Shown one piece after another: positions 32,261 to 41,969 of a DNA stretch of 64,000 nt. Position 1 is the stretch's first letter. The number at the start of each line of letters is the position of its first letter. The notes beneath the pieces were generated by a model. It saw only the letters and a program-made list of their open reading frames with translations, did no database searches and had not been told where the DNA came from. A program made the position numbers and the translations under genes. The stretch comes from JAHFUS01 sp035689115. Lineage in GTDB: Bacteria > Actinomycetota > Acidimicrobiia > Acidimicrobiales > GCA-2861595. The DNA is taken from contig DASSMA010000043.1 in the NCBI GenBank assembly GCA_035689115.1, positions 9,435-73,434 on the forward strand. Direction: 5' to 3'.

Positions 32261-33649
32261 TCAGGTCTTGTGGACGGCCCACCAGGCGTCGAGGCGGCGG
32301 AGCGCCTCCTCCTCGCCCAGCGGGCCCTCCTCGATGCGGGCCTCCAGCAGGAAGGCGAGGGCCTTGCCCACCGCCGGGCCGGGGCCGATGCCCAGGTGCT
32401 CCATGACCCGCTTGCCGTCGACGTCGGGGCGCAGGGCGGCCAGCTCCTCCGCCTCCTCCAGGCGGGCGATGCGGGCTTCCAGCTCGTCCATGCGGCGGGC
32501 CAGCGCGCGCGCCCGGGCCTGGTTGCGGGTGGTGCAGTCGCAGCGGGTGAGCTCGTTGAGCTCGTCGAGCAGGGGACCTGCGTCGCGGACGTAGCGGCGC
32601 ACGGCGCTGTCGGTCCAGCCGCCGTCGCCCTCGTGGTAGCCGTGGAAGCGCAGGTGCAGCTCCACCAGGCGGGTGACGGCCTCCACGTCGTCGTTGGAGT
32701 ACCGCAGGGCCCGCATCCGCTCGCGAGTCATCCGGGCGCCGACCACCTCGTGGTGGTGGAACGACACCCCGCCGGGGCCGAAGGCCCGGGTGCGGGGCTT
32801 GCCCACGTCGTGGAACAGGGCGGCCAGGCGCACGATCCGGTGGCTCCGCTCGACCTTCTCGACGACCGCGAAGGTGTGCTCGAGCACGTCCTTGTGGCGG
32901 TGCAGCGGGTCCTGCTCGAGGGCCAGGCCCGACAGCTCGGGGAGGAAGCGGTCGGCCAGGCCGGTGCGCACGAGGAACCGCAGGCCCTCGGTGGGGTGCT
33001 CGACGGTGACGAGCTTGTCGAGCTCCACGCGGAGCCGCTCGGCCGACACGATCGACAGCCGGTCGCGGAGCTCCACCACGGCCGCCTCCACGCCGTCGTC
33101 GGGCACCAGGCCGAAGCCGGCGATGAACCGGGCGGCCCGCATCATGCGCAGCGGGTCGTCGCTGAAGGACTCGGCCGGCGACAGCGGCGTGCGCAGCCGC
33201 CCGGCGAGCAGGTCGGTGGTGCCCGAGAACGGGTCGATCAGCTCCAGCTCGGGCAGCCGCAGCGCCATGGCGTTGACGGTGAAGTCGCGCCGTGAGAGGT
33301 CGGTCTCCACCGCGTCGGCGAACTGGACCACCGGCTTGCGGGAGTCGGGGTGGTAGGCCTCGGCCCGGTGGGTGGTGATCTCGAACACCCGCCCGGCCCG
33401 CACCACGCCGATGGTGCCGAACCGCTCGCCCTGCTCCCACACTGCGTCGGCGGCGTCGCGCACCAGCGCCTTCACCTCCGGCGGGCGGGCGTCGGTGGTG
33501 AGGTCGATGTCGAGGTGCTCGCCGAGGCGGTCGAGCAGGGCGTCCCTGACGATCCCTCCGACGAGGTACAGCTGGTGGCCGGCCGCGTCGAAGCGCTCGG
33601 CCAGCCACCGCGTCTCGTCGATCAGCGGCCGGAACCGCTCGGGAACCAC
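32261..33649 (-). CDS. pcnA: CCA tRNA nucleotidyltransferase with HD domain
   Basis: Adds or repairs the CCA end of tRNAs; relevant because the tRNA-Ile here has no encoded CCA. In 462 residues, the nucleotidyltransferase head has YLVGGIVRDALLDR and LDIDLTTDA (metal-binding Asp pair), then SRRDFTVNAMAL and DPLRMMRAARFIAGFG. The HD domain has LFHDVGKPRTRAFG and FHHHEVVGARM. The HD form is typical of actinobacteria. GTG 33649 is the start. It heads the conserved pcnA-murJ neighbourhood. Confidence 0.94.
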   Translation of the reverse strand: MVPERFRPLIDETRWLAERFDAAGHQLYLVGGIVRDALLDRLGEHLDIDLTTDARPPEVKALVRDAADAVWEQGERFGTIGVVRAGRVFEITTHRAEAYHPDSRKPVVQFADAVETDLSRRDFTVNAMALRLPELELIDPFSGTTDLLAGRLRTPLSPAESFSDDPLRMMRAARFIAGFGLVPDDGVEAAVVELRDRLSIVSAERLRVELDKLVTVEHPTEGLRFLVRTGLADRFLPELSGLALEQDPLHRHKDVLEHTFAVVEKVERSHRIVRLAALFHDVGKPRTRAFGPGGVSFHHHEVVGARMTRERMRALRYSNDDVEAVTRLVELHLRFHGYHEGDGGWTDSAVRRYVRDAGPLLDELNELTRCDCTTRNQARARALARRMDELEARIARLEEAEELAALRPDVDGKRVMEHLGIGPGPAVGKALAFLLEARIEEGPLGEEEALRRLDAWWAVHKT

Positions 33650-33695
33650 GCCGGCAAGGTAGCGGGCGCCCCTGCCGGGGCAGCCAGGTATTCCC

Positions 33696-34799
33696 TTACG
33701 CGCTCAGCTGGCTGGGCAGCAGTCCGGCCTGCTGGAGTGCGATCCGCAGGTCGTGGGGGTTGCTGGCCGAGGCCATGGCGCTGCGCAGATCGACCAGGCC
33801 GGCCTTGAACAGGTGGAACAGGCTCTGGTCGAAGGTCTGCATCCCGTAGAACTCGCCGTCGGCGATGATCTCCTCGATCGAGTCGTTCCCGCCGGACTCG
33901 GGGTCCACGATGCGGTCGAAGATGCGGCCGTTCATCACCAGGACCTCCACCGAGGGCACGCGGCCCTGGCCGTCGGCCCGCTCCAGCAGGCGCTGGCTGA
34001 GCACGCCCTTGAGCGACGAGGCCAGGGAGAGGCGGACCTGCTTCTGCTGGAACGGCGGGAAGAAGTCGACGATGCGGTTCACCGTCTCGACCGCGTTGGT
34101 GGTGTGGAGGGTCGAGAGCACCAGGTGGCCGGTCTCGGCCGCCGCCAGGGCCGCCCACACCGTCTCGGGGTCGCGCATCTCGCCGATGAAGATGACGTCG
34201 GGGTCCTGGCGGAGCACCCGTCGCATGGCGGTGGCGTAGTCCCTGGTGTCGGTGCCGATCTCCCGCTGGTTCACCAGTGCCCGCTTGTCGGTGTGGAGCA
34301 CCTCGATGGGGTCCTCCACCGTGACCACGTTGCAGGCCCGGCTCTCGTTGATGTGGTCGATGATCGCCGAGATGGTGGTGGTCTTGCCCGAGCCGGTGGG
34401 CCCGGTGACCAGGATCATGCCCCGCTGCTCCTCGGCCAGCTTGCGGGTCACCGGCGGCAGGCCCAGGGCCTCGAACGACGGGATCCCCGGCAGCACCCGG
34501 CGGAAGACCAGGCCCACGGACCCGCGCTGGCGGAACACGTTGACCCGGAAGCGCCCGAGCCCCGGCACGCTGAGGGCGAAGTCGGCCTCCGAACTGGCCA
34601 CGAACTCGTCGGCCCGGTCGGTGGGGAGCACGGCGAACGCCATGCGCTCGGCGTCGGCCGGCGTGACGGCGTCGAAGGGCGCCACCAGCAACTGGCCGTC
34701 GATGCGCACGTGGGGCGGGGTCCCGACCTTCACGTGGAGGTCCGAACCGGCGTGTTCGACGGTATAACGGAGAAGCTCGTCCAGATCCAGCATCGTCAT
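33696..34799 (-). CDS. pilT: PilT-type twitching-motility ATPase
   Basis: A 367-residue hexameric ATPase that powers type IV pilus retraction. It has an N-terminal PAS-like domain (SDLHVKVGTPPHVRIDG), the Walker A GPTGSGKTTT, an Asp box region (NVVTVEDPIEVLH), the Walker B region VIFIGEMRDPETV, and the His box GHLVLSTLHTTNAVETV. The C-terminal retraction motif AIRNLIR is not clearly present. No other pilus genes are in the window. Two ATGs (34799, 34793) are possible. Confidence 0.92.
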   Translation of the reverse strand: MTMLDLDELLRYTVEHAGSDLHVKVGTPPHVRIDGQLLVAPFDAVTPADAERMAFAVLPTDRADEFVASSEADFALSVPGLGRFRVNVFRQRGSVGLVFRRVLPGIPSFEALGLPPVTRKLAEEQRGMILVTGPTGSGKTTTISAIIDHINESRACNVVTVEDPIEVLHTDKRALVNQREIGTDTRDYATAMRRVLRQDPDVIFIGEMRDPETVWAALAAAETGHLVLSTLHTTNAVETVNRIVDFFPPFQQKQVRLSLASSLKGVLSQRLLERADGQGRVPSVEVLVMNGRIFDRIVDPESGGNDSIEEIIADGEFYGMQTFDQSLFHLFKAGLVDLRSAMASASNPHDLRIALQQAGLLPSQLSA

Positions 34800-34888
34800 C
34801 GGATCGGCATGCCGCGGCGTCTCCTCAAGTGGTTCATTCGCCCATGCGTCCAGCGGCCGGACGGCGCGGATCGGTAACCTCGCCGCGA

Positions 34889-35605
34889 GTGGGCGCTGCG
34901 AACTCGGACGTCATCCGGTGGGGTCGGGAACGGCTCCGCACAGGGCCTTGGCGCGGCGAGAAGGAGATCGCCTACCTGAGCCCGATCCCCGACGCCCCGC
35001 TGCCGTCGGCCGTCTTCGTCCGCCGCTGCCTCGACCAGCTGGCCGAGCGGGGCTTCCAGCAGGTGATCACCTCGGCCCTGTCGCCGGCCGAGCAGGCCGG
35101 CTTCCTCGGTGCCGGCTTCGAGGTCCACGAGCGCCTCCACCTGCTGGAGCACGACCTCCGGGAGGTCCCCAGAGCCGACACCTCGGCGCTGCGCCGGGCC
35201 ACGCGCGAGGACCACCCGGCCGTCCTCGAGGTGGACGGGAGGGCGTTCCCGCCCTTCTGGCGCATCGACGAGAACAGCCTCAACGAGGCTATCGGGGCCA
35301 CGCCGGCCACCCGCTTCCGCGTCGCCCTCGGCGACGGCGGGGCGGTGGTGGGCTACGCCGTCACCGGGCGGGCCGCCCGCCGGGGCTTCCTCCAGCGGCT
35401 GGCCGTCGACCCGGGCGTCCAGCGCCACGGTCTGGGCCGCGCCATGTGCGTCGACGCACTGCGCTGGCTGCGCCGCTGGCGGGTGGACCGGGCGGTGGTG
35501 AACACCCAGATGGGCAACGAGGCCGCTCTGGCGCTCTACGAGAGCCTCGGGTTCCGGCGGGAGGCCTCCGGCCTCTCGGTCCTCAGCGCCGCCATCTCGC
35601 CATGA
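34889..35605 (+). CDS. GNAT-family N-acetyltransferase
   Basis: A 238-residue two-part acetyltransferase. The C-terminal GNAT domain has LQRLAVDPGVQRHGLGRAMC (acetyl-CoA loop) and NEAALALYESLGFRRE. GTG 34889 is taken as the start: TAACCT (34875-34880) lies 8 nt upstream, suggesting a leaderless message. An ATG at 34829 is an alternative. It overlaps the DUF6049 start (ATGA) and is part of the murJ operon; a GNAT or NUDIX gene is common in this position. Confidence 0.85.
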   Translation: MGAANSDVIRWGRERLRTGPWRGEKEIAYLSPIPDAPLPSAVFVRRCLDQLAERGFQQVITSALSPAEQAGFLGAGFEVHERLHLLEHDLREVPRADTSALRRATREDHPAVLEVDGRAFPPFWRIDENSLNEAIGATPATRFRVALGDGGAVVGYAVTGRAARRGFLQRLAVDPGVQRHGLGRAMCVDALRWLRRWRVDRAVVNTQMGNEAALALYESLGFRREASGLSVLSAAISP

Positions 35606-37572
35606 GCGCGCCACGCCGGCTGGCGCTGGCGGCGGCGGCCCTCGCCCTCCTGGCCGGGCTGCCGTGGGTACCGGCCTCGGCCCAGCAGGCGGGGAGCATC
35701 ATCCGCCTGGCGTCGCAGACGTCGTGGGTGGCGCCGGGCGACGAGCTGGTGCTGCGCCTGGTGGTCTCCACCTCGGAGGCGCCTTCCGACGTGGAGCTGG
35801 CGGTGGCCGTCTACAAGCGTGTGGCCAACCGGTCGGAGTTCAACCGCACGCTCACCGACGGCCCCCGCGGGATCCCCGTGGCCACGGTGCCGTCCACCAA
35901 GCTGTCCGACCTGGCCACCGACGCCGCCGGGGCGGTGGTGATCCGCCTCCCGACCCAGGATCCGTCCCAACCCACCGACCCGGGCCGCATCAGGCTGGGC
36001 GCCGACGGCGTCTACCCGGTGCGGGTCGAGCTACGGGAGTCGGGCGGCGGCAAGACCCTGGCCAGCCTCGTCAGCCACCTCGTCTACACCCGGCCCCCCC
36101 AGCCCGGCGGCTACCCCCTGAAGGTGGCGCTCGTCCTGCCGGTCGCGGCCGCACCGGCCCTGCGGCCCGACGGCCGCCGGGTCCTTCCCGCCCGCGAGTC
36201 CGGCGCCCTCGGGGCCCTGGCCCACTCCCTCCAGGCCTACCCGAACGTGGGCCTCACCCTGCTGCCCACGCCCGAGACGCTGGTCACCCTGGCGGGCAGC
36301 GACCGCCCCGAGGACCACGACACCCTCGCCGCCCTCGCCGCCAGCACCGCCGGCCGCCAGATCGCCGGTTCCACCTACGTGCCGGTCACGCTGGCGTCGT
36401 TCGCGGCGTCCGGGCTGGCGTCGGAGGCCGCCACCCAGCTCGACCGCGGCAGCGGGGTGATCGAGCAGTACCTCGGCACCAGGGCGGACGCCCGCACCTG
36501 GGTGGCCGACGACGGCATCGACGAGAAGGCCCTCCAGCTCCTGCGCCAGCAGCAGGTCGACCGCCTGGTGCTGCCCGAGGCCGACCTCCTGCCCGTCGAC
36601 ACGCGCATCACCCTCGCCCAGCCCTTCGAGCTCGACGTCCGGGGTGTCCGCCGTCCCGAGGCGGTGGCGGCCGACCGCGACATGACCCGGCACTTCGCCC
36701 CCGCCGCCGACCCGGTGCTGGCCGCCCACCGGATGCTGGCCGACCTGAGCGTGGTGTACCAGGACCTCCCCGGCCGGCCGCGGGCGGTGGTGGTGCTCCC
36801 GCCCCGCTCCTGGCTGGCCGACCGGTTCTTCCTCGACTCGCTGCTCGGCGGCCTCTCCACCGCCACCATCCTCACCGGCTCCACGCTCGACGACGCCTTC
36901 TCGGTGGCCGCCGCCACCGCCGGCGGCGGGGCGCCCCTGGTGCGCCGGCTGGCGCCCGCTGCCGCTCCGCCCCCCCTGCCTGCCGGCGCCATCCGGGCCG
37001 CCCGGGCGCATCTCTTGGGCTTCGCCAGCATGCTGGCGCCGGACAACGCCCTCGACGACCGCATGGAGCAGCTCCTCCTGTTGTCGGAGGGCACCGGGCT
37101 GAAGCCGGCGCGCCGGCAGGAGTACCTGAACGCCCTGAACTCCCGCGTGCGCACCCAGACCTCGGCCGTCCTGGTGCCCAACCACAGCTCGATCACCCTC
37201 ACCGCCCGCACCGGCGTGATCCCTGTCACCGTGCTCTCGAAAACGGGGTACCCCCTCAAGGTGCAGATCCGTGTCACCAGCGACAAGCTCGACTTCCCGA
37301 AGGGCTCGATCCGCAGCGTGGACCTCACCCGGCGGAGCACCACCGAGCGGTTCCCCGTGCGGGCCCGCACGTCGGGCTCCTTCCCCCTCCGGGTCACCCT
37401 GCTCTCGCCCGACGGCGACCTGCGGCTGGGGGCCAGCCGGTTCACCGTACGGTCGACCGCCGCGTCGGGCGTCGGCGTGGTGCTGTCGGTCGGCGCCGGC
37501 GCCTTCCTGGTCGTCTGGTGGGGACGCCACCTGGCGCGGGGACGCCGGAACCGCCGGCTGGTCCCCGCGTGA
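35602..37572 (+). CDS. DUF6049 family secreted/membrane protein
   Basis: A 656-residue exported protein, counterpart of the gene that precedes murJ in mycobacteria (Rv3909 type). A signal peptide ends at PASA. A large extracytoplasmic part of alternating alpha/beta sequence follows (LLPTPETLVTLAG, TYVPVTLASFAASGLASEA, RTWVADDGIDEKALQLLRQQ) and then an Ig-like segment. A final membrane helix (about 625-645) has a basic tail. Its partnership with MurJ is inferred from conserved order and the GTGA overlap. Confidence 0.88.
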   Translation: MSAPRRLALAAAALALLAGLPWVPASAQQAGSIIRLASQTSWVAPGDELVLRLVVSTSEAPSDVELAVAVYKRVANRSEFNRTLTDGPRGIPVATVPSTKLSDLATDAAGAVVIRLPTQDPSQPTDPGRIRLGADGVYPVRVELRESGGGKTLASLVSHLVYTRPPQPGGYPLKVALVLPVAAAPALRPDGRRVLPARESGALGALAHSLQAYPNVGLTLLPTPETLVTLAGSDRPEDHDTLAALAASTAGRQIAGSTYVPVTLASFAASGLASEAATQLDRGSGVIEQYLGTRADARTWVADDGIDEKALQLLRQQQVDRLVLPEADLLPVDTRITLAQPFELDVRGVRRPEAVAADRDMTRHFAPAADPVLAAHRMLADLSVVYQDLPGRPRAVVVLPPRSWLADRFFLDSLLGGLSTATILTGSTLDDAFSVAAATAGGGAPLVRRLAPAAAPPPLPAGAIRAARAHLLGFASMLAPDNALDDRMEQLLLLSEGTGLKPARRQEYLNALNSRVRTQTSAVLVPNHSSITLTARTGVIPVTVLSKTGYPLKVQIRVTSDKLDFPKGSIRSVDLTRRSTTERFPVRARTSGSFPLRVTLLSPDGDLRLGASRFTVRSTAASGVGVVLSVGAGAFLVVWWGRHLARGRRNRRLVPA

Positions 37573-39194
37573 GGAGGACGGCCACGCCCGTCCGCGACGG
37601 CGGCGAACCGAGCCCCCCGGAGGGCGGCCACCCGCCCGTCGCCCGCAGCACGGCGGTCATGGCGGGGGGGACGCTGCTGTCGCGCGTCACGGGGTTCGGG
37701 CGCCTGGCCGCCCTGGCCTACGCGGTCGGGTTCACCCGGCTCACCGACAGCTACAACCTGGCCAACGTCACGCCCAACATCGTGTACGAGCTGGTGCTAG
37801 GCGGGGTCCTGTCGGCCACCCTGGTGCCGGTCTTCGTGGACCGGGCGACCCGCGACCAGGACGACGACGAGGCGTGGCGCTCGATCTCGGCGGTGATCAG
37901 CGCGGCCGCCGTGCTGCTGGTGGCCGTGACGGCGATCTTCTTCGTGCTGGCCCCGGTCCTGATCCAGCTCTACACCGTGGGCAGCCACGGCTCCTCGGTG
38001 GCGCAGGAGCGGGCGGTGGCCACCAGCTTCCTGCGCTTCTTCGCCCCCCAGGTCGCGTTCTACGGGTTGGTCACGATCGTGACCGCGGTCCTCCAGGCCC
38101 GCCGGCGCTTCGCCGCCCCGATGTTCGCACCGGTGCTCAACAACCTGATCGTCATCGGCGTCCTGCTGGCCATCCCCCACGTCGTGCACGACGTGTCGCT
38201 CGACGGGTTCAGCCACGACACCGGCGCGCGCCTCCTCCTCGGGCTCGGCACCACGGCCGGCGTGGCCGCCATGGCCCTCGCCCTCCTGCCGCCGTTGAAG
38301 CGCTCGGGCGCCCGCATCCGCTGGGTCTGGGACCCGCGCAACGAGGCGGTGCGCACCATCGTGCGGCTGTCCGGGTGGACGTTCGGCTTCGTGGCCGCCA
38401 ACCAGGTGGCCCTGCTCCTGGTGCTCGTCCTCGCCAACCGCCACTCCGGCGACGTGGCCGCCTACCAGGCGGCCCAGGTGTTCTTCCTGCTGCCCCACGG
38501 CGTGTTCGCGGTGTCGGTGATGACCGCCCTCCAGCCCGAGCTGGCCGAGCGGTGGTCGGCCGGCGGGGTCGTCGCCTTCGGCCGGCGGGTGAGCTCGGGC
38601 CTGCGCACTATCGCCGTCGTCGTGATCCCCGCCTCGGTCGGCTACCTCTGCCTGGCCCGCCCGCTGGTGTCGGTGGCCCTCGAGCACGGGGCGCTGGCCT
38701 CCGCCTCGGCCGACACCACCGCCGGCGTGCTGGCCTGCCTCGCCGTGGGACTACCCGGCTTCAGCTCCTACCTGTTCCTCACCCGCGCCTACCAGGCCAT
38801 GCAGGACACCCGGTCGGTGTTCTGGCTCTACCTCCTCGAGAACGGGCTCAACGTGGTGCTGGCCGTCCTCCTCTACCCTGTGCTCGGCGTGCAGGGTCTG
38901 GGGCTCGCCTATGGGCTCGCCTACATGGGTGCGGCGGTGGTCGCACTCATTCTTCTTCAGCGAAGGACGGGAACGGTCGACATACATGGCGTGGTCCGCG
39001 CCTGGGTCCGCATCGGGTTCGCCAGTGCCGTGATGGCGGCAGTGGTCCTGGCCCTCGCGGCCGTCGTGCAGCCCGCGCTCCCACGAGCCGCCTCCGGCGT
39101 CGCCGCCGGCGTCGCCGTGTACGTGCTGGTGGCCAGGCGGCTCGGCATCCACGAGGTCTCGAACGTGTTGCGGATGCGGAGGCGAACGCCGTGA
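37569..39194 (+). CDS. murJ: Lipid II flippase MurJ
   Basis: Moves lipid II across the membrane for peptidoglycan synthesis. It has 541 residues and about 14 membrane helices. The N-terminal GTLLSRVTGFGRLAALAYAVG and NIVYELVLGGVLSATLVPVF are MurJ signatures; GVFAVSVMTALQPELAERW and FLTRAYQAMQDTRSVF are further conserved blocks. The kinase-like extension seen on mycobacterial MurJ is absent, but a separate receptor kinase lies 2.8 kb downstream. It starts at GTG 37569. Confidence 0.95.
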   Translation: MRRTATPVRDGGEPSPPEGGHPPVARSTAVMAGGTLLSRVTGFGRLAALAYAVGFTRLTDSYNLANVTPNIVYELVLGGVLSATLVPVFVDRATRDQDDDEAWRSISAVISAAAVLLVAVTAIFFVLAPVLIQLYTVGSHGSSVAQERAVATSFLRFFAPQVAFYGLVTIVTAVLQARRRFAAPMFAPVLNNLIVIGVLLAIPHVVHDVSLDGFSHDTGARLLLGLGTTAGVAAMALALLPPLKRSGARIRWVWDPRNEAVRTIVRLSGWTFGFVAANQVALLLVLVLANRHSGDVAAYQAAQVFFLLPHGVFAVSVMTALQPELAERWSAGGVVAFGRRVSSGLRTIAVVVIPASVGYLCLARPLVSVALEHGALASASADTTAGVLACLAVGLPGFSSYLFLTRAYQAMQDTRSVFWLYLLENGLNVVLAVLLYPVLGVQGLGLAYGLAYMGAAVVALILLQRRTGTVDIHGVVRAWVRIGFASAVMAAVVLALAAVVQPALPRAASGVAAGVAVYVLVARRLGIHEVSNVLRMRRRTP

Positions 39195-39544
39195 TTACCG
39201 GCTGGCTCACCAAGATCGTCATCAGTATCGTCCTCGCCGGCGTCATCGTCGCCGAGGTGCTGTCCCCCCTGGTGACCAGGGCCCAGATCGACGGGGTGGC
39301 CCACGACGCGGCGAACAATGCGGCCATCGACCTGCTCGATCACAACGACGCGGAGCGGGCGAGGGAGGTCGCCCAGGAGATCGCCGACGACAACCACGTG
39401 TTCCTCAAGGCGTTCACCATCGACAACCGCGGCGTGGTGGTGACGGTCGAAAAAGAGGCATGGTCGCTCGGGGCGAAGAAATGGGACAAGATAAAGAACC
39501 GGTACGACGTGAAGGTGACTGCGACAGCTCGCGGAAAGAGGTAA
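39191..39544 (+). CDS. Membrane-anchored small protein, TadE-like appearance
   Basis: A 117-residue protein with one N-terminal membrane helix (about 7-27) and a soluble domain containing AHDAANNAAIDLLDHNDAERAR split by helices, then DNRGVVVTVEKEAW and VKVTATARGKR. The pattern, a helix followed by an Ala/Asn-rich helix and a short beta-sheet, resembles TadE-like pseudopilins, but the likeness is weak. Its GC content is visibly lower than that of its neighbours. It starts at GTG 39191, coupled to murJ. Confidence 0.6.
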   Translation: MITGWLTKIVISIVLAGVIVAEVLSPLVTRAQIDGVAHDAANNAAIDLLDHNDAERAREVAQEIADDNHVFLKAFTIDNRGVVVTVEKEAWSLGAKKWDKIKNRYDVKVTATARGKR

Positions 39545-39547
39545 ATC

Positions 39548-40378
39548 GTGGGGAAGGTCCATGTGGTAGCCGACACGGCCTCGGACCTCCCCGCCACTCT
39601 CGCTGAAATGCACGGGATCGACCTCGTGCCCCTCACCGTCCGCTTCGGCGAGCAGGAGTTCGCCGACCTCTCCCCCGCCGACTTCTGGACCCGCCTGGCC
39701 ACGTCGAGCGAACTGCCCCAGACAGCCGCCCCCGCGCCCGGGTTGTTCGAGCAGGCCTACCGCCGGGCGGCCGCCGCCGGGGCCGACGGCGTGGTGTGCG
39801 TCACCATCTCCTCCAAGCTGTCGGCCACCTACGAGGCCGCCGTCATGGCCGCCAAGGCGGTGGACGGCACCATCCCGGTGCGGGTGGTCGACTCCCGGGC
39901 GGTGAGCATGGCCGAGGGCACCGTCGCCGTCGTGGCCGCCGAGCTGGCCGAAGCCGGCAAGGGGCTCGACGACGTGGCCTCGGGGGCGGAGGCGGTCATC
40001 CCGCGGGTGCGCACCTTCGCCGCCCTGGACACGCTCGAGAACCTCCGCAAGGGCGGCCGGATCGGCGCCGCACAAGCCCTGATCGGTTCGATCCTGTCGA
40101 TCAAGCCGATCATCCAGGTCGCCGACGGCAAGGTCGAGCCAGAGTCCAAGCAGCGCACGCGCGGCCGGTCGCTCACCTACCTGGCCGAGAAGGTGCGGGC
40201 GGCCGCCCCGGTCGAGCACCTCACGGTCATGCACGGCGGCGCGCCCGACGTCGACACGCTGATCGGCATGCTCTCCGACGTGTGCCCCCGTGACCAGATC
40301 GGCGTGGGCGACGTCGGCGCCGTCATCGGCACCCACGCCGGCCCGCGCGTCATCGGGGTGACGTTCATCACCGGGTAA
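39548..40378 (+). CDS. DegV family fatty-acid-binding protein
   Basis: A 276-residue protein of the DegV/FakB family, which bind fatty acids and, in firmicutes, present them to a kinase. VVADTASDLPATLAEMHGIDLVPL, TSSELPQTAAPAPG and ISSKLSATYEAA are the binding-site blocks; DTLENLRKGGRIGAAQA follows. No FakA-type kinase is in the window. It starts at GTG 39548 with AAAGAGG upstream and follows the previous gene by 3 nt. Confidence 0.92.
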   Translation: MGKVHVVADTASDLPATLAEMHGIDLVPLTVRFGEQEFADLSPADFWTRLATSSELPQTAAPAPGLFEQAYRRAAAAGADGVVCVTISSKLSATYEAAVMAAKAVDGTIPVRVVDSRAVSMAEGTVAVVAAELAEAGKGLDDVASGAEAVIPRVRTFAALDTLENLRKGGRIGAAQALIGSILSIKPIIQVADGKVEPESKQRTRGRSLTYLAEKVRAAAPVEHLTVMHGGAPDVDTLIGMLSDVCPRDQIGVGDVGAVIGTHAGPRVIGVTFITG

Positions 40379-40381
40379 GGC

Positions 40382-41890
40382 CTAGCGACCCGCCGGCTTG
40401 GCCGCGTACATGCGGTCGTCGGCCTCGCGGAGCAGGGCCCGCACGTCGGCGCCCGGCCACCAGACCACCCCACCAACGCTGGCCCCGACGGACACCTCGC
40501 CGCCCGGGCACCGCACGGGGGCCGCCACGGCGGAGCGGAGGGCGGCGCCCACGACCGCCAAGGCGTCCTCGTCGCCGACGCCGTCCACGATGACGGTGAA
40601 CTCGTCGCCGTGCAGCCGGAACACCTCGTCCACGTCGCGGACGGCGTCCCGGAGGCGGGCCGCCACCTCGCAGAGCAGCTGGTCGCCGGTGTCGTGGCCG
40701 AGCGTGTCGTTCACCGTCTTGAACCGGTCGAGGTCGACGAACAGCAGCCCGAACGGTCGCCCCCGGCGCGCCCTGCTCACGGCCAGGTCGAGGCGGGCCC
40801 GGAAGAAGCGCTCGTTGCCCAGGCCGGTGAGGTCGTCGGTGGTCGCCTGCTCCTGGAGCCGGGCCCGCAGCTCGGCGTTCTGGGCGGCGGTGGCGGAGAT
40901 GGCCACCAGCGTCTCCAGGTCACGCGTCGGCTCCGGCTCCCCGCGCGTCGGCTCGTGGGGCGGCGGCTCGGCGACCAGGTAGGTCATGGGCCGGAAGACG
41001 GCAGGGAGGCGCACCGAGATGGCCGGCGGGGGCGGCGGGGCGGCGGCCAGCCGGACGGCGCCGCCGGTGAGGCGGGCGGCCGCCTCCACCATGCGCCGGA
41101 TGACGACCGCCACGTCGTCGGGCTCCCCCGCCGAGCGGGCCACCCCGAGGAGGACCAGCTCGCGGCGTTTCTCCAGGTGCAGGGAGTCGGCGGCCAGCCC
41201 GACGAACGTCACCGCCGCCACCAGCACGGCGAGGAGCGGCAGCAGCCACGGGGTGGGGGCCAGCGCCGCCGCCAGGATCCCGATCGTCGCCGCCAGCCCG
41301 GTGTTGTACGCGAGGAGCGGCAGGGCACGGACGACGGCGTCGGGGCGCTGGCCGGCCAGCCGCATCGCCACACGGGTGAGGGCGAAGGAAACGGTGCCGT
41401 AGGCCAGGGCGGCCAGCAGCAGGCGCACGCTGCTGCGCTGGTCGCCCATGTCCAGCGGGCCGTTGGCGACGGCGATGGCGACGGTGCCGGACAGGGCGAT
41501 GTTCGCCCACGCGAAGCAGCGCTTGTGCGAGCAGCCCCGCTGGAAGAGCGCGCACAGCAGGGCGGCGGCGGCCAGCGCCGTCAGGGCGTCCGCCGGTGCC
41601 AGCAGGGCGGCCCCGAAGACGATTCCGGTCTCCGCCAGGTCGAAGAAGCTGAGTACCCGTCCCCGCAGGGGCAGGCCGCCGGCCACGTCGAGGGCGACGA
41701 GCATGGCCACGGTGGCCAGCCAGTAGCCCCCCGGGGACGGCAGGCCGCCGAGGCCGGCGGCGGCGGCGGCCACCAGCCCGGCAACGGCTGTGCCGAGGGC
41801 CACGAAGGCGTCCAGCGAGGTGCTGGGCCGATGGCGGTGGGCGCGATCGGACGCCACGTTCAGCAGGGTGGCACCTCGTCGCCCGTTCAC
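40382..41890 (-). CDS. Membrane-bound GGDEF-domain protein
   Basis: About 502 residues. Seven or eight N-terminal membrane helices form a MASE-like sensor. A linker region of about 150 residues precedes the C-terminal GGDEF domain: TTDDLTGLGNERFF, FVDLDRFKTVNDTLGHDTGDQLL, and the active-site loop, which reads HGDEF rather than GGDEF. An RDVD I-site lies 5 residues before it, as in product-inhibited cyclases. Whether the His variant is active is unclear. GTG 41890 is used; TTG 41893 is adjacent. Confidence 0.88.
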   Translation of the reverse strand: MNGRRGATLLNVASDRAHRHRPSTSLDAFVALGTAVAGLVAAAAAGLGGLPSPGGYWLATVAMLVALDVAGGLPLRGRVLSFFDLAETGIVFGAALLAPADALTALAAAALLCALFQRGCSHKRCFAWANIALSGTVAIAVANGPLDMGDQRSSVRLLLAALAYGTVSFALTRVAMRLAGQRPDAVVRALPLLAYNTGLAATIGILAAALAPTPWLLPLLAVLVAAVTFVGLAADSLHLEKRRELVLLGVARSAGEPDDVAVVIRRMVEAAARLTGGAVRLAAAPPPPPAISVRLPAVFRPMTYLVAEPPPHEPTRGEPEPTRDLETLVAISATAAQNAELRARLQEQATTDDLTGLGNERFFRARLDLAVSRARRGRPFGLLFVDLDRFKTVNDTLGHDTGDQLLCEVAARLRDAVRDVDEVFRLHGDEFTVIVDGVGDEDALAVVGAALRSAVAAPVRCPGGEVSVGASVGGVVWWPGADVRALLREADDRMYAAKPAGR

Positions 41891-41969
41891 CAAGGTCGCG
41901 GGGACCTCTACCGCGAAACGGCCCGCCGCTGGCTGGAACCCCCCGCCTCATGGGTACGCTCGCCTTGTC

